Source: Didymella arachidicola | Lineage: Eukaryota; Ascomycota; Dothideomycetes; Pleosporales; Didymellaceae | DNA: 64,000 bases | Direction of reading: 5' to 3' | Assembly: GCA_016630955.3 (NCBI GenBank) | Contig: CM049985.1 | Coordinates: forward strand, 930,001-994,000 | Part shown: positions 31,405-41,771 of the stretch, in pieces | Layout: every line of letters starts with the position of its first letter | How positions within the stretch are numbered: the stretch's first letter is position 1 | Position numbers and translations under genes: made by a program | Notes under the pieces: generated by a model | Told to the model about the DNA's origin: nothing | Database searches by the model: none | The model's input: the letters and a program-made list of their open reading frames with translations, nothing else

Positions 31405-34400
31405 GATATCAGACCCCCTGGAGAAAGCAGAGGCACTTAGACAGGAAGTTCTCAACCGCTACACAGCAGAAGATGACCTCGGACAGCGTCCAGACCAGGA
31501 GGCTGCAGCCACCCTCCCGTGGAGCACACACATCTCACTTGAGGAGTGTGAGCGAAACACGATAGGGGTGTCAAGCACATCACCAGGTACTGACCGCTCT
31601 ACAGTGCGACTACTCCGCGCCTGCTGGACTCAGGTGGGGGAACTCGTACGAAGGATCTTCCAGCGGTGTCTTGAACTCAACCACTTCCCGGCGCAATGGA
31701 AGCTTGCAGAGGTAGCCATGATACCGAAAGTGGGGAAAACAGACCGGACATCGCCCCGCTCCTGGAGACCGATAGCGCTTCTGTCTTGTATTGGAAAGGG
31801 ACTCGAACGAACTGTGGCTAGACGTATTGCATGGACTGCCATGACACACAAGATCCTCAGCCCCCAGCATGGCGGCGCGCTTCCAAAACGCTCTGCAGCA
31901 GACCTCACTGCAGCGTTCACCCACGACACTGAAGCAGCATGGGTGCTTGGAAAGCACGTCACTATGGTCACCCTAGATGTGCAAGGCGCGTTTGACGCTC
32001 TCCTGAAGAACCGCCTGTTGCATCGGATGGCCCAACAGGGCTGGCCACAAAGGACGATCCTCTTTGTAGACTCATTCCTAACTGACCGGAGGGTGCAAGT
32101 CCGCCTTGGCCAGGTCACCACTCCTAGCTACGCAGTTGCCTGCGGCACACCCCAGGGGTCGCCTCTCTCACCCGTCCTGTACACACTGTACCTGGCAGAG
32201 CTACTATCCATGGACACTGAACGGAGGTTTGGGTACGCAGACGACATATGTCTATACCAGGCCTCACACTCTATGGACGACAACGTCGAGCTCCTCGCAG
32301 AAGACCTAAGGGAGATCAGAGCATGGGGTGAGGCTAATAAGGTTACCTTTGCTCCAGAAAAGCAGGAAATGATCCACCTGACCAGACAGCGGAGCAGCTA
32401 TGCGCCTCCCTGCGTCGTAGATGAACAGCTCACGATCTATCCAATCCTCCCGGGTGGAGAGCACAGTCAGCCAGCCCTGCGCTGGTTAGGCGTGTGGTTT
32501 GACCGCAGACTCACCTTCCGACGGCATGTAGCTACGCGCACGGCAAAAGCTGCCAAGGTAGCCTATCACATTCGCAGCCTAGCTAGGACTACCTATGGAC
32601 CCCCAGCCAGCTCCCTCCGCAAGGCCACTGTTGCCTGTGTGTACCCATCACTCCTGTATGGAACTGAATGCTGGTACAGAGGCCGCACCAAAAAGCCACA
32701 CACACTTAAACCAGGCAGGCCACAAGAGGTCAGCGCTTACATTGGGTGGCACATAGCTGCCATAGACAAAACACTAGCCATAGCGGCAAGAGGCATCCTA
32801 CCAGCGTGGAGAACAACCCCTATAGCTGCACTCTTCCGAGACGCCGGACTGCTACCGGCAGCAGTGGCACTCGAGGAAGCCAGACTCAGATTTGCAACCC
32901 ACCTGCGCACTACAGATGCAGACCACCCTCTCACTAGGCGCACAGCAGTACCTATCGTAAACAGGGGCGTAAAAACCGGACAACCCCAGCGAGTCAAGAC
33001 GAAAGTCCAACAGATGGCATCTCTTCTACCAGAGACCCCCAGGACTACACTCTCAGCCCCTCACTACTCGACTGGCTGCCGAACAGACCCGACGCTTAGC
33101 CTAGACAAGAAGACTGCAGCTAAGGCTTTTAAAGAATGGTGGGCCCAGCTCTCACCACTAGAAGTCACTATCTTCTCAGATGGCTCTGAACAGTACACAA
33201 AGGAAGGAGAAAAGCGGGTTACCTACGGCTTTGCAGTGTATCAGAACGGAAAACAACTGCACACTGGACGCGGGTCACTCAACCCTACCTCGCACGTCTT
33301 CGACGCGGAAGTAGTAGGAGCATGGAGAGGCCTCCAGCATACCGTAAGGCAACCAGAGCTCCGCACCCGCCGAATCTGGCTGTGCATAGACAGCACCTCA
33401 GTGGTCTGGTGCCTCAGGGGCGACGCACCTCCTACCTCTCAATGGGCTTTCCTGGAGTGCCATGGCGCCATGGAGACACACGACGTCTCTATCAAATGGG
33501 CCCCTGGACACCTAGACATTGAGGGGAACGAGGCAGCAGACAGATTAGCCAACCTAGAAGCCCAGCACCCCTCACCCCCGACTGGAAAAGCCGCTCTGCC
33601 TACACTCTCAGGCATCAAGACGATAGCCCGCAAGACACTGCGACACACACAACAGACCTGGTGGTCTGACAAGAAGACTAAGCTCTCGAAATGGTACAAG
33701 AGCTGGGACTTGGACTATGCACCACGCAGCAGTCCAAGGGAACTAGACCTACCAAGGGCCACGTTAGCCAGGCTCCTCTCCATCCAATCTAGGCATGGGG
33801 ACTTTGCCTGGTATCACCGAATGTACAATCACAAGGATGCAAACCTTAGCTGCTCATGCGGGCGCGACAAGACGCCAGAGCACCTCGTGCTCTGCCGCAA
33901 GACCCGCGGGAGCTTTAGCAGATGGCCGCTGCGACCACTAATACTACCATCCAGCCAGGCTGATGGCCTAGCGTACACTGCAGCACTAGTGAAGGAGCCA
34001 GAGGCCTTTGACGCCTTTGTCAAACTTACACAGTACTTCACCAAGATCTGCCCCCGCTAGCTCCTGCAGCCCTGCAACAGCAGCAAACACCTGCACCTAG
34101 TTCTGCTAGGTCCAGCACAATCGATGCAACACTCTTCACCCCTCCACCTCTCCACCCCTTCACCCCCTCCACTCATACGATCTCTCTTTCTCTCTCTCCT
34201 ACGGCACATATATGCCTCAGAATGCAAGGAAATTACCCTAATATACATACATCGCTTAGCCTCCCCAACTGGACGGGGAGCTGTAGTTCTGAAATGGTAA
34301 CAATACCCGCGCAGGCAAGAAATGCTTTCTAAGGTAGTGTATCAGCACTGTAATTCCATAGCTTAGCACGTCGTACATGCCCTTCGGGAGGCGAGATGAT

Positions 34401-34462
34401 GGACTTATTCCACATCAACTAGACGAAAAATGAATACCAACCAACCAACCAACCAACCAACC
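31405..34462 (+). mobile_element. LINE copy 2, 5'-truncated
   Basis: Begins at ISDPLEKAEAL, about residue 400 of ORF2, and continues through reverse transcriptase, RNase H, 3' region and a (CCAA)n tail ending at 34462. In the regions compared it is identical to the full-length copy 3. Its frame is open to 34060. No clear target duplication is seen; 12 extra bases (GATGGATGCCTC) lie at its 5' junction, as occurs with 5'-truncated LINE inserts. Confidence 0.88.
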
Positions 34463-35232
34463 CATTTAACCCCAATGTTATACTCGATCGCTTCACCAAC
34501 GACGACTCAGACACCTCTAGCAACGCTTCAGAGGAAGCTCCTACATACGGCGGCGAGGCATGGCAGAAACTAAATACAGTCATAAAACGCGCGTTGAGTA
34601 GTGCCTCAGAGAAGGACGCATCTATTGTTCGGCAATCGCTCCACCACATGGCTATACAGAACACCCTTCTACAGAGCGAAAATGAGGGCCTGCTTGACGC
34701 TCTTACTGTTAAGAAAAGGAGAAAGATGAAGGGCAAGTCTCTAGACCTGCTGCAACACTATGAGTACTGGGGGCCTTCAATGATGTGGACTCCTCGGTCA
34801 TTCAGGGAAGCCAAGACCCGCATGAGGCTTGCAAGGGAGGAGCGAGAGGCAGACGAGAAGGAGAAAGCTGACATGAGGGAGCTTGCTAAGGCTAATAAGC
34901 TATACAATGAGAAGATTGCGCAGGAGAAGCGTGATGCGCGCGCAAGGGAGAAGGAAGAGCGTGACCAGCAGAAGGCTAGGAAGGCTAAGGAAGTCGCTGA
35001 ACGCAAGGCTGAGAGAGAGCGTCAAAGGCAAGCTCGCAACTCTCAAAAAGCTATACGAAAGCCCTCTATAGGCAAGCGCAAGGCTCTGGAGAAAGAAGCA
35101 CCAAAGAAGAAGCAGAAACGTAGTGCTGGGGATGATGTAGCTGGTGCCTCGCGCATAGCGCGTACGCCAACACCTCCACACCAAACCAACACTCGCGGCC
35201 GCAAAATCCTTCGGCCAAGAAAGTTTTGGTAA
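34463..35232 (+). pseudogene. 3' part of transposase H after the LINE insertions
   Basis: Resumes the transposase H frame at F-N-P-N-V-I-L-D-R-F. About 255 residues follow, rich in Lys, Arg and Glu from 34800 to 35110 (for example RLAREEREADEKEKADMREL), a likely long helix, then KKKQKR and an RGRKILRPRKFW end. Included separately because 34594-35232 can still be read as an open frame. Confidence 0.75.
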
Positions 35233-35385
35233 GAAAGTTTGTTCTATAGGTTGATAGAATGCTCCACTAAGTTATCCTGTAATACAAGCTGTTGTGTGTG
35301 GCTCTACAGCCTCAAGTCTCTGTAGCCCGTTTTGGTGATGCGCGTGCATTGACTGACGGCGTGCATTGAGTGCACGGACACGGTA

Positions 35386-37240
35386 ACGTGTTTTACAAGC
35401 GAGTCGTCAATACAAGCGAGTCGTCAGCCCCACCAACTCTGTGCACCTCTTAACGCGTATATCTTAACAACGCAATAGTAAAGTATCTAGAAATTAATAG
35501 AGTAGATTAAGCAGTAGCTACAGCCTCTTTCTTGCATGTACGTGAGTTGTGCACAGTCTCCCTACACGTCTTACAGCGCGCCAGAGCCTGGCGGCTAAGG
35601 CCTGATCGCTCTCCTCCATGACGCTCCTCACGAGCAAGCTGCTGATCTGCCTCACGTTGAGCAAGTATATCCTCTCCAGTCCCCTTTTTTAACACTCCTT
35701 GCTTCTGTATACGCTTCTTCTTGCGCTCCCTACGCTTTGACGCTGCTTTGTTAGCCCTCTCAAGGCTAGCAATCCTTTCCTTCATCAGCTCAGCTGAGAG
35801 GATCATCATCTCAGCTCCTTTCTTAAGCTGGTCTATCTTCTCAATTATAGAAGCTGGTGACGAGCTCTTGTGCTGGCGTATGCGCTCACGAATTAGGCTT
35901 GATTGAGCCTCAAGCTCGCGGGCGTTGCTTGGAGTACGAGCCTCTGTGAGAGCCTCTGTGAGAGCCGCTGGTGGAGTAGGTGTACGTAGCTGTACGTCTA
36001 GCTTTGAGAGGACAGCCTCTGGCTGATAAGGTACTAGACCTGCTCCCCGGAAGGCTGAGCAGATATTGACTGGCGTAAACGATCGATTAAAGGCTGCCTT
36101 AAACGCAGGCAGAAACTCAAGCTTGGTGATGTGGTTGATGTGGTTGCGCATCAGGCTCTCTACCTCACGACTATAGGCGCGCTTTAACGGCGAGAAGCAG
36201 CCAACGTCAAGGGGCTGGAGTAGGTGAGAGGAGTGAGGTGGCATACAGAGCGTGTAGATGTTGTGCTCCTTGCAGAGCTCCTGGAATCCAAGAGAGTGGT
36301 GGCTCTCGTGGCCGTCAAGGATAAGTAGGCGCCGCGCTCCCACTACACGAGCCTGAGTGTGAGCGTTAAAGTGCTTCAGCCACTCTACCCCAAGCTCGTT
36401 ATTTGTCCAGCCATTGTCGCTAACTGCAATTGCCCAGTTGCGTGGGATCTCTGTCTCCTCATACCAGGCAGAGAGATGGTACTTGCCAGCAAAGATTAGG
36501 AACGGTGGGACTGACCAGCCAGCAGCGTTGATAGCTGCTATTACTGTCACCCACTCACGGTCGCCAGGCTGAACAGTCTTTGGCCTGCCTCTTCTCTCTG
36601 ATCCTGTCACAACAAGCTGCGTTGTGATCTTGCCCATCATAAAGCCAGCCTCGTCAAAGTTGTAGACGTCTTCGTCGCAGATGCCGTACTTGGCCTTTGT
36701 CTGCTCTACAAGCTCAAACCAGCCTTGGATAAGGACAGGATCCTCGCATAGAGCTCTCTGCCTGTCATAAGCTCGGTTGAAACGCGTTGTAAGACTCTCT
36801 GTACGCTTAACAAAGTTGCGCGGCCAGTGGACGCCAACCTGACTAGCACTGCGTGCAGCCAGCAGTCTATTAGCCATATCACGTACAGCTGCGTACGTAG
36901 GCGCAAATCCACGTAGATCTAGATCAAGTATGTATTTAACAATCACCTCCTCTTCTAGCTGGGTAAGCTTCTTTGAGTTGGGCTGGCAATCGCGTCGGGC
37001 AGGCTTCCCAGCGCGTCGGTCGCGCATTGTCATACGAGGGACGTTAAAGGCTAGAGCAGCGCGGCTTTCAGACTGAATCTGCTTTGAAACAATAGAATTA
37101 ATAGCAAGCTAAACATCAGCTTCATTTGATAGTACTTGAGGGGCATAGCGTTGAGGCATGATGAAAAGACTTAAGGTGGTTGATCAAAGTTGGTGGGGCT
37201 GACGACTCGCTTGTATTGACGACTCGCTTGTAAAACACGT
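35386..37240 (-). mobile_element. Transposon G2: Fot/pogo-type, nearly intact
   Basis: 1,855 bp with TA at 35384-35385 (shared with H) and 37241-37242 (shared with J). Both ends carry two units containing ACAAGCGAGTCGTCA and start ACGTGTTTTACAAGCGAGTC. The repeats match across at least 50 bp. Its only clear defect is one premature stop in the transposase. Confidence 0.9.
35507..37159 (-). pseudogene. Transposase G2 with one early stop
   Basis: 550-codon frame from the ATG at 37159. Codon 17 (in SNEADV-stop-LAI) is TAG where relatives have CAG, a C-to-T change at CpA. From there to 35507 the frame is open; a 508-residue protein could start at 37033, but it would lack the first helix-turn-helix part. 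Catalytic Asp residues are kept in NFDEAGF, LLILDGHESH and LQPLDVGCF; the zinc knuckle is CKTCRETVHNSRTC, with Val for the usual Gly. Read-through or a downstream start could leave partial function. Confidence 0.85.
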
Positions 37241-37242
37241 TA

Positions 37243-39004
37243 CCGTGTCCGTGCACCTCATGAGCCGGGTCAGCGAGTGAGCCACCCCACTACCTTTGAG
37301 CATCAGAAAGAATTAAGATTATCAAGCTACACACAAAAGCGATATTGTAAGGAAAGCTAGCAGATTAATCTATTAACTATTGCGCATATTTTAGCTATCT
37401 TAACTTTCTTGTAGCGGTAATTATGCGACCACTGGTGCTCAATCTAGGTAGGGGGGTTAGGGAACGCGCGTGAACCACGCGTGGCCTGCGCACGGCAGCA
37501 CCAGCACGTTGCTTTGTTATTTTTAACTGCGACTGCTGTGAGACCTTGCCCTTAGCCTGTTTAGGCAACTGGATACTTTTTTGAGCGTCGCGATCGCGTT
37601 TCTGAGCTGCTCTCGCTGCCTTGCGCGCGTCAATTTCAGCACGTGATTTAGCAGCCTTGCGATCGCGCTCTTCTTTCTTCCTCAACCGCCTCACACAGTT
37701 ATCCTCCTTCTCTTTTGCCTTAAGCAGTTTATTCTGGTGCTGAATTTCACGCCTGGTGGTTTTTGCAGCCTCTTCCTCTAACTGCTGCTGCTCAGTTGCC
37801 GCCTGGCGTTGATCGGCACGTGCCTTCGATTAGGGGCTCCACCAGGTAGCACCACCCTGTAAATTAAGGTTATCTGCGGCTAGAGGCAGTGCTTTCTTCT
37901 TTTTATTCTTCCTCTTCTTAGCTGCCATTGCCTCTCTAAGGCCTTGAATCTCGTGCTGGGTAAGCTCATTAAGCACGTGGAGGTGGTGGATTCTCTGTTC
38001 AACTGCGTCTGCAGCAGTGACTTAGTCTTCAACCAACTAGGCTCAGGAGAAGCCGCCTGAGGTCCTGCTTGCTCTGGAGGTGTCGCAGGTGGCGGAGGTG
38101 TTGGTGTTCTAAACTGATCGAGTATGACGTCGGCGTTTGGTGGGTAGATACCTGTAGTTTCAAAGGCACTCTCCACCAACGCCTTAGTAAAAGTATGAAC
38201 CCAGGCAGGCCAAAACAGGCTTACAAAGTCAGCCTTAGTTACTAGGTACTATCCCTGCGTTGTGTGGTTGTGTTCAACTAGTTGGTTGGTATAGTTTTGA
38301 GCCAGCGACTTGAAGCACACCACATCCAGCGGCTGAAGCGTGTGGGTGGCGTGTGGAGGGAAGATGAGCAGCAGAATCTTGTGCTGATCACAGTAATCGA
38401 TAAAGGCCTTCGTCACGTGGCTACCGTGCCCGTCAATAATGAGTAGCCTGTACCTTCTCCGAGCTTTCCTCTTGGTGTAGCGATCGAAGACCTGTTCCAA
38501 CCAGGCAACGCCCAAATCGTCGTTCGTCCAACCAGTAGGTGACGTGGTAAAATGAACTGAGTGCTTGGCTGGATTAATTTCGCGTACCCAGCTTGCTTGT
38601 ACTGCGTCACCTTTGGCTGGAAAGATAACCCCTGGGGGGAGGTGGGTACCGTCAGCACATACACCAGCAACCACGGTTATCCACTCCTAATTACCATCGT
38701 GGGTAGGTTGTTTGAACCGCCTCTTACAGTACAGTACCTTATCAAACACCCTCTTGCTCCTTCTAACTACCCCAATCATAAATCCCTTTTCATCCATGTT
38801 GTATGTGTTCTCAGGCAATACTTCATGCTCCTTAATTTTAAGGTGCAGGAGCTGGAAATACAAGCTGTATTTATCACCGGAATCAGCCTTGTGGCGTACA
38901 GTTTCCATAGGAGTTGACCAGGCAGTGATAAGGTGGTCTTGATTCCGGTTTAACAGCCTAGTAACCCAGCTATTAGAAGGCTCCCAGCGGCACAAAGGAG
39001 TCGA
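37243..39004 (-). mobile_element. Transposon J: H-group element lacking its 5' part
   Basis: The left end (3' end of the gene) starts CCGTGTCCGTGCACCTCATG at 37243, directly after the TA shared with G2. The other end is missing: at 39004/39005 the sequence switches to transposon L. What remains is about 1.76 kb of a 2.15 kb element. Confidence 0.8.
37395..39004 (-). pseudogene. Transposase J (DDE_1) fragment
   Basis: Starts abruptly at CRWEPSNSWVTRLLN, so the first 90 or so residues (DNA-binding region) are missing. It contains YNMDEKGFMIG, LLIIDGHGSH and LQPLDVVCF, the group-typical GIYPPNADVILDQF, and a charged C-terminal tail to 37395. Stops interrupt it after THDGN (near 38687), after TTQG (near 38249) and elsewhere. 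The GIYPPN codons here are uninterrupted and show what the LINE target looks like when empty. Confidence 0.82.
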
Positions 39005-40038
39005 GTAATGTGGTTGATACGGTGGCGGATTAGGCTCTCAATCTCACGGCTGTACGCGCGCTTTAATGGCGAGAAGCAGCCAACGTCAAGAGGCTGGAGA
39101 AGGTGAGATGAGTGAGGCGGCATACAGAGCGTGTAGATATTGTTCTCCTTGCAGATCTCCTGGAACTTAAGAGAGTGGTGGCTCTCATGGCCATCAAAGA
39201 TGAGCAGCCGACGCGCTCCTACTGTACGAGCCTTTGTATGAGCGTTAAAGTGCTCTAGCCACTCTACTCCTAGCTTGTTGGTAGTCCAGCCATTGTCGCT
39301 GACTGCGATCGCCCAGTCACGTGGGATTGCTGCGTCCTTATACCAGGCAGAGAGGTGGTACTGGCCAGTTAAGATGATGAACGGTGGGATAGAACAACCA
39401 GCAGCGTTGATGCCAGCAATCAGCGTCGCCCACTCACGATTGCCAGGCTGAAGAGCCTTTGGCCGGCCTCTTCTCTCTGACCCCGTCACGACAAGCTGCG
39501 TCGTAATCTTGCCCATCATAAAGCCTGCCTCGTCAAAGTTCCAGACGTCATCATCACAGATGCCGTACTTGATCTTTGTCTGCTCTACCAGCTCGAACCA
39601 CTTCTTGATTAAGACTGGATCTTCACACAGAGCTCTCTGCCTATCATATGCGCGATTAAAACGCGTCGTAAGACTGTCTGTACGCTTAACAAAGTTGGCA
39701 GGCCACTTCTGCCCAACCTCACCAGCGCTGCGCGCAGCCAGCAGTCTATTAGCCATATCACGTACAGCTGCGTACGTGGGCGCAAACCCACGCAAGTCAA
39801 GGTCAAATATATGGGTAACAATCACCTCCTCTTCTACCTGAGTGAGCTTCCTTGAGTTAGGCTGGCAATCGCGTCGGGCAGGTACACCAGCGCGTCGGCT
39901 GCGCAGTGTAGATTCAGCAACGTTGTAGGTATTAGCAGCGGGTCGATTAGCGTGTGATTGACCAGAAGTAATAGACAAGATAGCAAGCTGAATATCTGCT
40001 TCATTTGAGGTTATCTGAGTAGCACTGCGTTGAGCCAT
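39005..40038 (-). pseudogene. Transposase L, C-terminally truncated
   Basis: ATG at 40038. The frame is open for about 345 codons up to HRINHITRL, where transposon J sequence takes over and a stop follows at 38950. It keeps WNFDEAGFMMG, LLIFDGHESH and LQPLDVGCF, so the catalytic core is complete, but the C-terminal region and zinc knuckle are lost. Closest relatives here are G and G2. Confidence 0.82.
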
Positions 40039-40102
40039 TGTACGTTAAGATGAAAGAGGTGGGCAAGTTTGGTGGGGTGCGCAGCTCGCTTGCCACCTAC
40101 GT
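39005..40102 (-). mobile_element. Transposon L: Fot/pogo-type element lacking its 3' part
   Basis: The right end (ACGTAGGTGGCAAGCGAGCT in reverse complement) lies next to TA at 40103-40104 and has a single unit. At 39005 it is joined to transposon J on the same strand, so the 3' third and the other terminal repeat are gone. Confidence 0.8.
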
Positions 40103-40104
40103 TA

Positions 40105-40572
40105 GACAAATTTGCTTTCTAGAGTAAAGTAAGTAGTAGATGTGCAGTTTTAATATGTGGGTTGATTCGATGTTGGCGATGCCTCGTCGAAGTGGGTGCG
40201 GTGGCGCCAATGGATGCCGACTTCATCCGGGGGTGGCGAGTCCGAATCCGGCTGCTATGTGGCTCAAGCTCACCAAGCTCAGGCGTGTTATTGCTACCAG
40301 ACGAAACTAGAGTAAGAGGTCGCTGTTCCTCTATGTGATGCATACGTGGCATTTACTATTCCTGCGGCGACTGCGAGTATTTTTGACAGACAACGGATGT
40401 CTGACTTTGACTCTGAGTATATTCTCCTCCAGCATGCATTATATTTCAGGCCATCAAGAATCTGTGAAATACGACTTTTGGATAGCTGATCTGCTGTTGG
40501 AAAGACGTGTCATCGTAGGCATTGAGCAGGTAGTGTTACGCTTGGTCGAACTATAGCTATTCCTCCAGTACA
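40105..40572. other. Intergenic, no gene seen
   Basis: Host DNA between the transposon train and the next gene. Short frames only. Confidence 0.4.
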
Positions 40573-41163
40573 TCACTGAAATGTGGTAACATCCAACCCT
40601 TTACTCCCTAACCAGCTCCGAGCTTGCCAGTAAAGAAGATCATGTTTATCAAAATTTATTGTGCCTGTCTGTCGCCGGTGCCTAGGCATGTTCAACAGAA
40701 CCTTGGCCCCCATTGTGGCCTCTTGGAAATAGGCAAGGTATCTGAAGCCTCCTGGGTACCTGTTCGCCCATTCCTCACCGACTGATGGGGTTTTTGCGGG
40801 GTTCACGGGGTTGATCTTGTCTTCCTCGTACCAGTACTGTACCAGGCGTGCTACCCATCTGCCGCCAACTTTCTCGAAACAGAAGCAAAATCGGCAATCT
40901 GCTTCCACGTCAAATTCAACGCCCTCGTAGATAAACCGCTGAGTAAAAATGGCTTTCAGTTTTTCAACCACCAAGTTCGCCTCCAGATGAATGTCGCTAG
41001 TGCAGCTATGGCATTGGTGCATAACAAAGGCACCCCTGTCCATACCCGCCCTGGAAGCTGCAGTTGATTCGGCATACCGTACTGTGGTAGTGAACTTGTC
41101 CTGTCCATATTGTACATCTGGGCATAGTAATGGAGTGTATATTTGAAATGTCGCCACTCGCAT
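40573..41163 (-). CDS. Conserved fungal protein, probably NTF2-like fold
   Basis: 196 residues, single exon. The pattern GGRWVARLVQYWYEEDKI, YPGGFRYLAYFQE, LLNMPRHRR and DLLYWQARSWL recalls fungal hypothetical proteins of the SnoaL/NTF2-like superfamily, in which a W-x-A-R...YYxxDK segment precedes Y-P-x-G-Y-x-x-L-A-Y. Many have no known activity. No signal peptide. A missing upstream exon cannot be ruled out. Confidence 0.6.
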   Translation of the reverse strand: MRVATFQIYTPLLCPDVQYGQDKFTTTVRYAESTAASRAGMDRGAFVMHQCHSCTSDIHLEANLVVEKLKAIFTQRFIYEGVEFDVEADCRFCFCFEKVGGRWVARLVQYWYEEDKINPVNPAKTPSVGEEWANRYPGGFRYLAYFQEATMGAKVLLNMPRHRRQTGTINFDKHDLLYWQARSWLGSKGLDVTTFQ

Positions 41164-41759
41164 GATTACAGGGTGCTCGCGCTACGTACGGGCTTGAGGG
41201 GGTTCGCACTGGTAGTAAGGCCAGCCTTCGCCAAGCTCTCGCAACTTTCATCTGTTCAGTACCAGTTCATAAGGTTCGTTATTTTGAACCGCAAGATCCG
41301 GTCGCGAGCCAGCTGGAAGACTACGAAGGTCAGGCATTAGAATGAAAATGGACTCGCGATCAGATATGACAGGACAAGGGGCGACAAAGCGACCAAAATG
41401 ATCAGGTTGAGTTGTTATACATGAGTTCTCGTTTGAGTCTAAGGGCCGTAAGGTTCTGGAGGGTAAGTGCCCAGATTACGTCGGTGGGTCGCCAGGTACT
41501 GGTATGGTAGCTTCGGTGGGGTACTGTCTGAGCTCGGTTGATGTCGCTCATCCCGGTGGATCGAGCCGATGATTATGCGCCCAAGTACTGACAGGGCTGA
41601 GCTTATTCATCATATAAATGTAACGAGAGTCCTAGGTATTCACGATTCAAAACATCTTCATCGTTTGGACGTGGTCAAGAAATCCCTCACTCCGGCAAAC
41701 CCACCCTCTCTCCAAACAACACAGTCCTTCTTCAAAACCGCCAAACCACCGCAGGTATA
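41164..41759. other. Intergenic; promoters of two divergent genes
   Basis: No supported coding region. Confidence 0.4.
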
Positions 41760-41771
41760 TTGCAACTGGCT

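Larger units (their letters stand above)
28491..35232 (+). pseudogene. Transposase H (DDE_1, charged coiled tail), interrupted
   Basis: Parts: 28491-29233 (N-terminal DNA-binding region, YNMDEKGFLIG with the first Asp), a stop at 29229-29231 after SSSPTGW, 29234-29610 (LLILDGHGSH and LQPLDVVLF, 35 residues apart), then LINE insertions to 34462, then 34463-35232. The last part resumes at FNPNVILDRF and becomes a long Lys/Glu/Arg-rich helix, probably a coiled coil, ending in a basic tail. This group has no zinc knuckle. The two flanks of the LINEs fit together at GI-W-P / F-N-P-N-V-I-L in the spacing of relatives J and K. Confidence 0.82.
28392..35383 (+). mobile_element. Transposon H: second pogo-like group, split by two LINE insertions
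   Basis: H belongs to another group: its right end (reverse complement CCGTGTCCGTGCACTCAATG) begins CCGTG rather than ACGT, next to TA at 35384-35385. The left end is degraded at the junction with G. Without the LINE DNA it would be about 2.15 kb, the same as transposon I/K. Two copies of TCAATGCACGC are seen in the right repeat, again a repeated-unit terminus. Confidence 0.75.

Noticed and set aside
31364..34060. 898-residue frame as a separate gene
   Set aside because: It is a 5'-truncated LINE ORF2 whose ATG comes from the tail of the previous LINE copy.
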